Of a DNA stretch of 64,000 bases, positions 50,346 to 61,800 are shown one piece after another (the stretch's first letter is position 1; every line of letters begins with the position of its first letter). The stretch comes from Carnegiea gigantea. Its lineage: Eukaryota; Streptophyta; Magnoliopsida; Caryophyllales; Cactaceae. The translations under genes were made by a program, and so were the position numbers. The notes beneath the pieces were generated by a model. That model was not told the origin of the DNA, ran no database searches, and worked only from the letters and a program-made list of their open reading frames with translations. The stretch lies in the NCBI GenBank assembly GCA_029747015.1, contig JAKOGI010000002.1:868001-932000 (forward strand). The letters run 5' to 3'.

Positions 50346-50933
50346 TGAGATGTTCGCAGGGATTAACTGTAGTTTTCTAAAGTCCATGGGACTTTCAGCT
50401 GATTTCTAGAAGACGTCTTTGATTCTTTTACCATCAATATTTGATTTGATTGTAGCCAAATCTTCCTGAGTAAATACAAGAAATTTTACTTTTCATGCTT
50501 CCACTAAACTCGTGCTCTTTGCTTCCTCAACAGTGAAATACCACATATGGCAGGTTTTGCTCTGTGTCCTGCATTTCTGCTATGGCAATATCCCCGCAAG
50601 CTTTGATTGACAGAACACATTACAATACAGAGAGCCTAACAAACTATACCCAATTCTTATGACTCAATTCTGACCTCGAACCTGAATCGATAAGAACCAA
50701 GCTTGTTCCATGGAATGCTCTTGCCAAATACCTACCTGATTGTGACCCTAACCTGAATTTGACATGACACTGTGTTCGACATGCCGACAACAAATAACTT
50801 GTGTGATTGAGGATGCGGTCAAAACTGTCTTTTTATTACCATGATGAACCAGTTTGGTATGAGGGCCATGTCAACAGGAAAAAATAAGTTGTAATCCAGA
50901 AATAAAATGTAAGGCTGAAAACGAACAGACGAG
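50346..50933. other. Cyclin 3' flank
   Basis: Probably the cyclin 3' untranslated region followed by the former 5' flank of the next pseudogene. No separate gene recognised. Confidence 0.45.
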
Positions 50934-53387
50934 GTGCAAAATCCACTTTCCCAACATCATTATCCACTTATCCACTTATACAAAACTACTACTCTGTTAC
51001 CCAAGTATTTAACTCTATCCCTGTCAAACTCTTCTTCCTTCCCTAATTCAACCAACATCATCAAATGCTTCCTTTGCAACTACTCCAAAAAGATCAATCG
51101 TTCTAGCACAAGCAAAGAAGAAAAACCCATAGCTAGACCCATTCGACGATGGGAGGATCCAGATATGGAATATGGGTCATGTATGCTGATGGAAGCAAGA
51201 GGAAGACCCGAGGCTACCGGATGATCCAAATAGCCCATATGGGTTTCTCAAGTTTCCACCAGGATTTGCAGTGGAGGATGCATCTGGCACTGAAGCTGAG
51301 AGGAGGACGTCAGAAGATGTTGCTGTGTGATCGATCTCTGGAGGTGTCTATGAGAACTTGCTGTTCTTTCCGGCTATTCAGCTGCTCAAAGACAGGTATC
51401 CTTGAGTTGATATAGATGTGCTTGCATCAGCTAGAGGGAAGCAGACTATGAATGGAATAAAAATGTGAGGTGGGCAACTGTTTATGATCCTGATGATGAC
51501 TTTCCTGAGCCTGCAGAAGACACCGACATGATCCGTGTTCTTAAGGTTGGTGTGGCGAAATTTTCTCATGCAGTTAATCCTAAAAGTGAGAAGACACCCT
51601 AGCAAAACTAACTTGTACACGAGTATCTGATCCAGATGTCTTTGAGAAAGGAAACAAGGCAAACACATTTTGACCAGAACCCAAATTGACCAACCCCAAA
51701 ATTTGAGTATGACATGAACCTAACTGGAACTGACCCAAACAACCCACTTGGTCAGCCTATCTCAGCTTATGTCATGTACCTATTTTGTAAGTGGGTTTCT
51801 GTTCAGGGAAGGAAGATGAAAGCCGAAACCATTATGTAGCCAAAAATGAATTGGAGAACATCTAAGAAATAGATTATGGGGGAAATGAGCAAATGATCAC
51901 TTTACAATTTGAAATTGCCTTGCAGAGTAGGTATTATGACATGGTATTGTCAACAAAACTAGCAGGACTAGGCAATGCAGCATTTTTGTTCATGACAACA
52001 GCCAGGGACAGAGTCGGCTACATTTACCCCAATGTGAACGCAGCAGGAGCAGGCTTGCTTCTTTCTGAAACTTTCAGAGCAGAGAGCATGAATCTTTCAG
52101 AGGGGGATATAACATGTATGCTTCTAGTAAATATACGTTAAGTGCCCCTCATTCATAATAGTTTGATTATAACCAAAAACTCATCCGTTCTTTTCTTCTC
52201 TCTCTTTGTTTTTACTTTGTCGGAATTTGGGTTTGCTAGGTACCATCAGATGGTTGAATGGTTAGGTAGACCAGCTAGGAAAGTGCCACGGCATCCAGTT
52301 CGCCCCTTAAAGGTATCTATTGCACGGAGGCTTAAGGAGGTTGTGGAGGCCAAATACAAGAATGCAGGAGCCGAGAAGGTGAAATATGTAGTGATCCATG
52401 GCATCAAGTGCAACTCACAGGCTTCAATGCAGTCCAGAGGGGACACAGATAGCTTGCTTCCTATTGAGATCTGGGCAAAAATATCACGTGCAATAAGGTC
52501 AAGTTTTCGAACACTGATGTATGCCCTAGAACATAAAACTATGACTACATCAGCTCCCATCTAACATCCAAAGGAAATCACCTATCTGCCATTCAATTGT
52601 AGGCATGAGGCTAAGTACTGTACATCTGACCCTTTACACCTTGCCCTAGGTGGGATTCTAGGGCGCTGGTTCGGTTGGTCATTTGCTAAAAACCTGTACT
52701 TGTTCAGGGCAAATCTTTTACTTCACCTGAGTTTGCTTCGCTTTACCCTTACTGAATGAAGTTTCTGCATGATCCAATTACCCTGCGAACATGGAAGTCG
52801 CTCCAGTCTTTGTGATTCTGCATGAGAAAATAAGGGAAGATGTGCAGGAAATTGTTGGGGATGACACCAGTATTGTTTTTATAACCACACCTGGCCAAGC
52901 AAGTTGTTCTTGTTGAAAGTGTCACCTTAAAAAAAAAAGTAAGAAGTACCTGTTGATGATAGCTTCTTTAATTCCAACCCCTTTAAACTCTATGCACTGC
53001 ATCTAATTTAGCATATTTAATCGTCAATCCGCAGCATTGATCAATGACTCCGTTGGGGTGATAGCAACCAATACAGCCGCTATCCAGCTAGCTCATGTAA
53101 GATAAAAACCCAGGTTCGGGACAAACTCTGAAAAGATTTCACAGAGACCTACTGTCATTGCATAAATTGCATTGGCAATTGCATGCACATAACTACTGTT
53201 ATGATGCAACTGCTGCAGCATTGCCTTGATTTGCTCCGAAGAGAAGGGAAGGCTTTTTGTACCCGATGCAGACGCAAAGAATTGCAAAATCATTGCATCT
53301 AAAACAGGAAAATTGGCGGATATTGATGTCAGAGCTGTAAAAGATGCAGTCAAACTTTTTGGTGCAGCAGCTGCTGCTTTAGTGTAA
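50934..53387 (+). pseudogene. PnsB1: PnsB1 (NDF1/NDH48) pseudogene
   Basis: PnsB1 is a nuclear-encoded subunit of subcomplex B of the chloroplast NADH dehydrogenase-like complex, used in cyclic electron flow. Pieces in collinear order match that family: a Ser-rich transit-like start, IRRWEDPDMEYGS (51140-51180), DPNSPYGFLKFPPGFAVE (about 51221-51275), SGGVYENLLFFPAIQLLKDR, NVRWATVYDPDDDFPEPAED, then exons at 51926 (RYYDMVLSTKLAG), 52240-52498, about 52790-52898 (VGDDTSIVFITTPGQ), about 53034-53097 (LINDSVGVIATNTAAIQLA), and a last exon ending at TAA 53385-53387. The first exon has no in-frame ATG, at least two frame changes before 51230, more in the SGTEAERR region, and stops after GRPEATG and RYP. 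The 3' half is far better kept. The exon-by-exon decay indicates a duplicated gene copy, not a retrocopy. Confidence 0.85.
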
Positions 53388-53806
53388 ATTGGACCACTGA
53401 GCTTTCTCTTATCACCATAAACCCCCCCCCCCCTTTCCCCCTGCATCATTTGCTTCTCATCCCTGCAAGCTGCAACCCACAAACATGAAAAGGAGGGGGA
53501 ACAGAGTATGTAGAATATGCTGTCCATACATGCATCAGTAATGACATCAATTATATAATCTGCATTACAAATGAGATGAAAATGCTATTCATTTATCTGA
53601 TTTTTGAAGTTACAGATTCCATAAAAATGGAAACAGGAAAATGATGGTGGAACCAAAAAATTCTCTCAGTTGGATAACAAACAGTGGAGGAGTGACATAA
53701 TGACAACTGAGAAACAGAAGTTAGAATATGATGAGAGCTTCAGTTACACCGCAAATTAGTTTCCACATTGGTGCTTGTAAAAAATTTCTGCCACTAAACT
53801 GGCAGC
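53388..53806. other. Spacer between facing pseudogenes
   Basis: About 420 bp between the 3' ends of the PnsB1 and PLMT remnants. Contains a C11 run near 53421-53431. Nothing else recognised. Confidence 0.5.
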
Positions 53807-56800
53807 TCAGGTCGGTGGCCTGACAATGGCGTGAGTAGAAGGATCTTCTTTTGATTGCACACACATCATGAAAACATATCCAAGGCACCACAAAAGAATG
53901 TATTGGCAGGGCACCCATGAAGGGCAAGCTAAGAGACTCATAATGCTTCCAACTTATTGAGGATCTTTGATATACCCAAAGGTGAAATCAGGCACCCAAG
54001 GAATGATCTTTCCAAAGCGAACACCATAGTAAGTGCCTGCTTCACCAAGCAATTGATATACCCTGCAGTTGGAAAACTCCATCAGGAAAGAGCACAACAA
54101 ACAGAGCAACAGAGCAGAAGATACTGCTAAACATGCAACTGTTATTTTGCATTAGTGACTTCTGTTAAAGGCACAGGGATGTGGGATATTCACGTTTTGC
54201 GTATAATTGAGTCAGACAAGTCAAATGCTCATCATTTTGATTGCTCAATATTGGTTATGCAGGGGTGGACGAAGTAAAAGCTTGAACAAGTATGAACAAT
54301 AGAAATAGTAGCGCTCTCATGTCCGAATTTCAAAATTTGGGGGAAAAGATATGAACATGCAATGGTTTTCTGAGGCAGGAAAATTTTGGATAGTCGGATC
54401 CGAATTATGCCGATGCTGTTCTCTCAATATCTTGTTTGCGACAGAGCAAAAACCAGAAAACCGATTGTAGAATCACAAAGATGCAACGTTGGATCCTCAA
54501 GAAATGCTCTTGTTTCCCCGTTCATCTCTACATGTTTGTTGTAATATGAACACAATTTCAAGTGCATTTAATTCGATACTTATAACCCCCTACCTACAAG
54601 TTTACCAGTAGTCATTGCCTCAAAAGGCTAATTTCAATGTTCATGGCATGTAATGTCTTCACAATACCTTAGTTTGAAAAGGCACTAAATAGAAGCCGAA
54701 TGCTCTAACTGTCTATATTGGGGATTCATACTTGGCACTACAAAAGTCTTTGACTTGATAATTCATCTTGATCACCTAGATGACTTCTTTCGTTCCCCTA
54801 CAAAGGATTGTCAACTACTCTTGCAAGAAGCAGTTGCTGACTTGAAGGATAAACTCCAATCAGACCCCACCGTAAGCTGCTATGTTCCATTACAGAGTGA
54901 CATAAAAGAAATCGAGAGTATAGTGAAAATAAGAATTACTTTCACCCTCCTTTCATTTTAAGGACAAACATCAAAGAACTATGGTCCAATTTGTCCTCCT
55001 AAGTGACAATTGGGATGAGGGTCTTGGAGGAAAGGGGCAAGACACCTTTTTCTTTAGACGAATTGACCACGTATTGTGAAAGAAGAAAGTCCAAGTGAGG
55101 ACACAAGCACACAATTGGAGACCACGGATTATATAGAAGGGCACATCATCCACATCTATGAAAGTCACCATAAGCTTTTACAGTAGTGAATCACATAGAG
55201 AAACTGCTGAGATTCAAGGCCAGTAAGCTGAATCGGAGAAAATGTGCAACTGCAGACAAAGTTGCAGTAACAGAGTAACCCTCTTGGCAGAGCTAAAACA
55301 TTTCAAGCAACTGACCCTCATCATCTAAAGTAGGAATGACATGTGTTCAAGATTATCTTTGATTCATATCCTGAGCAACTAATGCATGAAGATTTTTTGA
55401 AAGCTCTATATGATTCTACATCTATCTACAAAAGTACAATCAACCAACCTTGGATTTCTTTTGACCGGCAGGCAAACAGGACCGTAATTAAGAGATTATC
55501 AAGTAATAGCAAGTGTAACTACCCAATTTTCTTGAGAAAGCTAATTAACATGGGGAACTTCATCAAAGCTCTCATGTTTCAATGACAAACTTCTCCAGCA
55601 AAACCATCTAGGGTTTGGCGGTTTGCACCATTTTCCTCAACTTTTCTAGGAAATGCTTTCCCCTTTGTGGTTTCTTTTCTTTTCTCTTCTTTTCTTTTTT
55701 TTTTTTTGTTTTTTTGGGGGTGGGGGGTGGGCGGTGATCTCATAGAGAAGTTGAAAATCCCATGAAGAGTGCAAGTGTGCCACCGTTGGGATTCTGCTTT
55801 AGTCTTTATGATTGAGAGCCTCGTCCTTGCATAATAAAGGAAGCATCATCTTGTAACAATCTCAAAACATTTTTTTTCCCCTTTGGCTATCATATACTAC
55901 CCCAAATAGGATCCTAAACCTCGTGCGTGAATATCGAACATAGAAATATCTTTAAGCTCACCAATAACTCAGAAACATACTCCACATTTTCCTCAATGAA
56001 TCCTGTGTAACACTTCAGAAATTATAACTCCCTCAAAACAGACTGATTACGTTTGCTCTAGCAACTCACAGGATAAAGTTGCCCTTTTTGGTCCAAAATC
56101 TTGAAACACAGGATCAGAAATCCACAGCTACAGACGTGCAGTAGCCATGGAAAAATTCCAAAACAAAGGCATCCAAAATTCAAGCACTAGAAAACATCCA
56201 AACTGTAAGCACAAGTTCTGCTTCCTACTTTAATAGAAACAAGAATAAGAGCGATCAAAAAAAAAAAAAAAAAGAAACAAGAATAAGAAACAACAGCACT
56301 AAGATCATTGGCACATTCCAGGCTTTTCATATATCCATTAACTAAAGGGGAATGTTTGACATGATTCTTCTAATACCATCAGAATTCAGATAATACCATA
56401 TGCATTATGCACCTCCTCTCACAAAACAGAACATTTCTCTTGTACCACTGAAAATTTCCCATCAAGTAAATTCTGTCAGACAGTAATCATCAACAAAACA
56501 AACAGCCTCGACAGTCATTCACCCAAGCCCGACCCACTAAAATTCTGGCATAAAAATCAAAAACCCACACATGGGCACTCTCATTTTCGTTCACATTTCA
56601 GTATAAACACATCTCAAACGAGAAAGAAGAGAGAGAAAGAAAGCCAGACCTGAAGTTGAGGAACTGCCCAACGAGGAAGAGAGGCCAGAAGTCGAGAGGA
56701 GGAGGCCAAAGAGAGCGGAGACGGAGAAGAGAGAGAGAGAGAAATTGAATGAGCTTGAAAAGATGAGCGACATAAGCCCATGACTTTGGAGGGGTCTCTG

Positions 56801-56899
56801 TGTTTGCCGCATAGATCCCACCCATGTTTTTGGGTACTTCCATAGCCAGTGGCAGAATGGGAATGGTAATATCAGTCCGATCCCTGCCCATATTCCCAT
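53807..56899 (-). pseudogene. PLMT: Phospholipid N-methyltransferase (PLMT) pseudogene
   Basis: PLMT methylates phosphatidyl-mono- and dimethylethanolamine to phosphatidylcholine in the ER membrane. Two exons on the minus strand are visible: 56899-56650 and 54062-53807. Exon 1 starts MGIWAGIGLILPFPFCHWLW, then loses frame: an extra G after KTWV and another after the KVM codons shift the reading, and the family sequence resumes two frames on as AYVAHLFKLIQFLS and WPPPLDFWPLFLVGQFLNFR. Exon 2 reads VYQLLGEAGTYYGVRFGK and FGYIKDPQ, then TAA (53954-53956) where the family has Tyr; the rest (VGSIMSLLAC, YILLWCLGYVFMM) continues in frame to 53807. Two frameshifts and one nonsense codon make it non-functional. 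The intervening 2.6 kb is the former intron, with nothing else recognised. Confidence 0.83.
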
Positions 56900-57134
56900 C
56901 TTCTTATTCTCCTTCTCCGACCAATAAAACTCCCTTTTGCAATCGGGATTTGGTTAAAAATTCACAAGGGTTTTACAAATTTCAGGGAAATGGCGTCTCA
57001 TTTAGACAATTGTGGGAAATTGCACTGCATGCTAATCCCACGGCTTTTTCCCCTGTGATTTTTGCTATTTAAATGCACCTCAGAATTGCGCCAAGATGAC
57101 TCTTGGGCTCACTACCAGGAAATGCACTGTATTG

Positions 57135-58022
57135 TCAAACAAAATCGGGCACTTCGAGTTCTTCAATTTCAAGCTCATCAAATCTTGGAGGTAGGTCACA
57201 ATTCACCTCATGGTTTTCATGACATCCTTCTTTAAAGATCAAGGGTTCTCCATGTTCGCCTTCCTTATCTATCCCTGTTGGTTGCCCCTCAATTGTGTTT
57301 CCCATTTGTCCCCCCATGGTTATAAGTTCGGCTAGTTCAGGTTATAATTGTGGGGATAATGGAGCAATGAAATTGTCATAACAAGGATCAAAGTGAGCAA
57401 CACATGCTATTCCCTTATGTAAATGGTGATCTAGCACAAGTGGCGAAGGACATGAATAGTCTTTTTGTCCCTCAAGTTCAAAGGTCTCATCATCACCATG
57501 GTTATCAAAAACAGGAGGTAGGTCAACTAGGCTTGAAACTTCCTCCCCAAGGATCTTTTCATCTTTGTAGGGGTTAGGTTTCTCCAAACAAAGGAAGGAA
57601 GTAGAATTAGAGATACAAGCACTTATGGGATTCCCCTTATTGAAATGGAGGTTTTTAGAAGAGGATTTAAAGTCGTTTACATCAAAGGAAAGAAAATGAT
57701 GCTTGTGTAAGTAAGAGGTTGGAGCGAAAGTATCCATTAATTTACCTCTTAACTTAACCCATGTTGTGATCTTACTTTTCCCTTTCTTCTTCCTCTTATA
57801 CTTGTACTTTTCCCACCATTCAAGCGCATGGCCTCGGAGCTTCTTGATAACCACCTTAAACTTCTCTTGCTCGTCAATATTGTAGCGAGTGAAGACTTGA
57901 TCCACTTTGGAAATCCAGTAAGGGAAATCTTCTTTTTGGCCACGAAACTTTGGAGTTTCAAGGATGACCATCTCCTTTTCAATCAAAGCAATCTCTTTTC
58001 TCAAGTTCCCAAGAGAAATCAT
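57135..58022 (-). pseudogene. gag: Retroelement Gag fragment with one in-frame stop
   Basis: Starts MISLGNLRKEIALIEKEM and includes FRGQKEDFPYWISKVDQVF, HALEWWEKYK and LMDTFAPTSYL, the pattern of a plant Retrotrans_gag domain. The 226-codon frame ends at TAA (57342-57344), but the same frame continues to 57135 (PELAELITMGGQMG and onward). No zinc knuckle, protease or polymerase follows. Most of its length is mirrored on the other strand at 58032-58449. Confidence 0.65.
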
Positions 58023-58449
58023 GATGGATGGAGAGGAAGAAGAGAGGGAAAAGTAAGATCACAACATGGGTTAAGTTAAGAGGTAAATTAATAGATACTT
58101 TCGCTCCAACCTCTTACTTACACAAGCATCCTTTTCTTTCCTTTGAGGTAAACGACTTTAAATCCTCTTCTAAAAACCTCCATTTCAACAAGGGGAATCC
58201 CATAAGTGCTTGTATCTCTAATCTACTTCCTTCCTTTGTTTGGAGAAACCTAACCCCTACAAAGATGAAAAGATCCTTGGGGAGGAAGCTTCAAGCCTAG
58301 TTGACCTACCTCCTGTTTTTGATGACTATGGTGATGATGAGACCTTTGAACTTGAGGGACAAGAAGACTATTCATGTCCTTCGCCACTTGTGCTAGATCA
58401 CCATTTACATAAGGGAATAGCATGTGTTGCTCACTTTGATCCTTGTTAT
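57378..58449. repeat. Gag inverted repeat (420-bp arms, 234-bp spacer)
   Basis: The left arm 57378-57797 is the reverse complement of the right arm 58032-58449 with only scattered differences, for example HHFLSFD against HPFLSFE in the encoded text. The spacer (57798-58031) holds the start of gag. An RNA across this locus could fold into a long hairpin. Confidence 0.85.
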
Positions 58450-58471
58450 AAGTGCTCACTTTGATACCAAT

Positions 58472-59255
58472 TGATGTATATGCGCACTCAATTGACCAAG
58501 TAAGACTTTCTTTTGTGGGTTTTGAATAAAGAAGAAAGAAAACAAAGAAAGATAAGTGCAAGGGTTGTGTTTGAGATAAACCGAAAGGTGCCACTCAAAT
58601 CAATCCTTGGGCAATTCCTTCACTCTTTCCTTGGATACAGAATCGAATCACCACCTGGAAGAGTTTAGGAACCTAGAACACCACCTGAGAGGGCCAATTC
58701 TCAAGATATAGAACTAGGGATTTTTGAAAGAAGAGAGTATGCAACTCAATTCTGAACTTTGCTTTTCATTTGATGAATGCTTGATTAACACAACGTGAAC
58801 TATGGCCTTTTATAGGCTGGCCTCACACATGAAAAGACTCAAACACATAAAGACTCATTACTAGATAGAAAACAAAAAGACACGAAACTGAAATGTAACC
58901 TAAAAGACTAGAAAACCGAAAAGACACAACATACACATGGCCATTTATCTACTTCAATGACAACCTATCAACTATCCACTTGAGAGACTTGAAAAGGTCA
59001 CGTTTCAGCCTTGGAAGAAAAGGAAAAACGCAGCTTGAGCAAACCAAAAGACGTGATGGTTCATGTATACACATTCAGCTCATAAACGCGTTCACACCTA
59101 CAGCAGGGTCAGATTCATTGGGCCATAACTTTCTGATTTGTGATCCAAATTGAATGATTCTTGATTCTCTGAAAAGCCTGAAGAGTCTAGTTTCCAATGG
59201 AAGTGGTTTCACTATATTTGGACCGTCCGTTTAAAAGTTATGGGCTGAAGAGTGC
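58472..59255 (-). repeat. LTR-like direct repeat, copy 1
   Basis: About 784 bp, nearly identical to 59715-60497. On the minus strand it ends in ...ATACATCA followed by ATTGGTATC, a partial tRNA-Met primer site. This orients the repeats as minus-strand LTRs. The left neighbour is the inverted gag arm. Confidence 0.75.
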
Positions 59256-59714
59256 AGACTGCTCAGAACTAGACTGCATTTCAGCACTTTATGATGTGGG
59301 CCAAAGATAACCAACCAAATGGACTCCAAATGATGCGTGGCTGGTCTTATTAGAAAGCTAACTCTTTAAGCTTGAATGAGGTGGAGGACTTCATGAGAAT
59401 TACCCATCTTTTCTTGCTGCAATAGACATACAAAATCGGGCCTCGGCATGGATGAACTAAGCATGAAAAGAGGGTTAAACTCCATAGCTTTGCTGAACAT
59501 AAGCGCAATCTCCTTGACTTCTTTGGCTGCTTGTGATCTTCCTCGAGCTTAATAGGAGTAAATGGTGATCTAGCAATTGATGTATATGCGCACTCATGGT
59601 AGAACTCATGGTACCAATTGGCGTGACACTTAGAACACCTTTCAACGCTCATGCTAGAACTCATGGTAGGACCAGATGTGTATGAGGCTGATTTGTGGAT
59701 GCTCTGATACCAAT
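59256..59714 (-). mobile_element. Inter-repeat segment with primer-binding site
   Basis: Between the two direct repeats. On the minus strand TTGGTATCAGAGC (59701-59713) directly follows the CA end of copy 2 and is the standard initiator tRNA-Met primer site. It is followed by a leader-like stretch with a short frame (TSGPTMSSSMSVERC) and partial repeats of the LTR end near 59574-59596. The element has been rearranged. Confidence 0.6.
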
Positions 59715-60497
59715 TGATGTATATGCGCACTCAATTGACCAAGTAAGACTTTCTTTTGTGGGTTTTGAATAAAGAAGAAAGAAAACAAAGAAAGATAAGT
59801 GCAAGGGTTGTGTTTGAGATAAACCGAAAGGTGCCCCTCAAATCAATCCTTGGGCAATTCCTTCACTCTTTCCTAGGATACAGAATCGAATCACCACCTG
59901 GAAGAGTTTAGGAACCTAGAACACCACCTGAGAGGGCCAATTCTCAAGATATAGAACTAGGGATTTTTGAAAGAAGAGAGTATGCAACTCAATTCTGAAC
60001 TTTGCTTTTCATTTGATGAATGCTTGATTAACACAACGTGAACTATGGCCTTTTGTAGGCTAGCCTTGCACATGAAAAGACTCAAACACATAAAGACTCA
60101 TTACTAGATAGAAAACAAAAAACACGAAACTGAAATGTAACCTAAAAGACTAGAAAACCGAAAAGACACAACATACACATGGCCATTTATCTACTTCAAT
60201 GACAACCTATCAACTATCCACTTGAGAGACTTGAAAAGGTCACGCTTCAGCCTTGGAAGAAAAGGAAAAACGCAGCTTGAGCAAACCAAAAGACGTGATG
60301 GTTCATGTATACACATTCAGCTCATAAACGCGTTCACACCTACAGCAGGGTCAGATTCATTGGGCCATAACTCCCTTATTTGTGATCCAAATTGAATGAT
60401 TCTTGATTCTCTGAAAAGTCTGAAGAGTCTAGTTTCCAATGGAAGTGGTTTCACTATATTTGGACCGTCCGTTTAAAAGTTATGGGCTGAAGAGTGC
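59715..60497 (-). repeat. LTR-like direct repeat, copy 2
   Basis: About 783 bp. Differences from copy 1 are few (for example CCTTTTATAGG against CCTTTTGTAGG), so the duplication is recent. The two copies diverge abruptly after GAAGAGTGC. With the primer site at 59701-59713 it has the position of a 5' LTR on the minus strand. Confidence 0.75.
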
Positions 60498-60518
60498 TCA
60501 CTTTTTCCTAGGATGTAT

Positions 60519-60660
60519 ATTTGAGTTTGATTTGGTTCACTTACCACCCACATATACATCATTTGAGTTTGATTTGGTTCACTTACCAAAAGTTGTGTTA
60601 ATCAAGCATTCATCAAATGATGTATATGTGGGTGGTAAGTGAACCAAATCAAACTCAAAT
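60519..60660. repeat. 46-bp perfect palindrome at an LTR edge
   Basis: 60519-60564 and 60615-60660 are exact reverse complements, separated by 50 bases. The left arm begins ATTTGAGTTTGATTTGG. Part of the left arm is also directly repeated 42 bp further on (60562-60588). Confidence 0.9.
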
Positions 60661-61560
60661 AAACCCAAATAAGAGTTGAACCAAAGTAAAGAGAAAATGG
60701 AAGGTTGATTGAGATGGAATGAAAACAATAACAAAAAGAACAATGGATAAACAAGACCTTACACTTGAGATAATCCTTCACGGAGTCACTCAAGGACTTG
60801 ATCTTGGGCAAATCCTCTTGTCTTCACCAAGGAATCACTCCAATTGGGAAAGAAAAGAGAACTTAGAACACCACTTGAACTTACCAAAATTCAAGATATA
60901 GAACTAGGGATTTTTTTTTGGACACAAATGAGAATCACTCTCAAGGTGTTTGTACTACTCTTGGAAAAGCTTACAACTCTGAATTTGAACGTCAAAGTGA
61001 TTTTTCCAAACGGGTTTTTCAAATGGGGATCAAGAGTACCTTGCATTTTAATGATGAAGACCATCATGAACGGCCCAAATACCATCAAGCCCAGCCCAAG
61101 GAAGACTCACTCAAGCTTCAAGAAGTCAAAGAAGTTGCAAAACTTTGCCGGAAATTGGCGTTCATGCCCGAAGAGGTAATGCCGTCTTCATCCCGAAATT
61201 TTCCGATTTTTTGTGTGCACTTTTGGCCTAACTAAAGTGGTCCCACAACTTGAGGCTCCACATGGTTTTGAAGTTTAAGATCTCAGCTTTCAAACAAGCC
61301 CAATTATGTTTAATTTGGACGTCGTTTGGTTGGGCTAAATATTACTCAAAGAAGACATGTCCTGCTCCAGTTCAGTTCTGATATAGGTGTAATGTTCGGA
61401 CCATAACTTTTGATCTACTTATCCAAATTGAGAAAATGAGCCCATTCTGGAAAATAGATTTCCAGGGCTTTCCAACAAGCCCAAAATCACCTTATTTGGA
61501 CGTGTGACCTGAGAGAAATGCTCAGTTGAAGTGAAGGCTGCTGCATGGAGTTAATGCTGG
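60618..61560 (-). mobile_element. Diverged third LTR-like copy
   Basis: Starts TGATGTATATGTGGGTGG and shares landmarks with the two direct repeats: a region with AGAACACCACTTGA, and TCAAGATATAGAACTAGGGA. Beyond 60910 it diverges. The right boundary is a guess. No coding domain was recognised. Confidence 0.4.
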
Positions 61561-61800
61561 GCAAGTGAAGAGACATAGGTTACATGACATCACCTTGCTG
61601 ACATCATGCACGAGTACAAGGCACTTTTATGTATCAGTTAGTACAGAAACTGAAAAAAACCAAATTGGACGTTAATTCATAGAGTACGCATACTTTTAGA
61701 AATTTTAAGCAAAAGCTGGAAAGGAATACGGAACAGCTTCTACATGTTGAAGCCAAGTTAGTCCATGAGCCAAATAGTGCTCGATTAAATAACTGACACT

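Noticed and set aside
53093..53527. 144-codon minus-strand frame
   Set aside because: It lies antisense to the last exon of the PnsB1 pseudogene, whose plus-strand text (GRLFVPDADAKNCKIIASKTGK) clearly matches that family.
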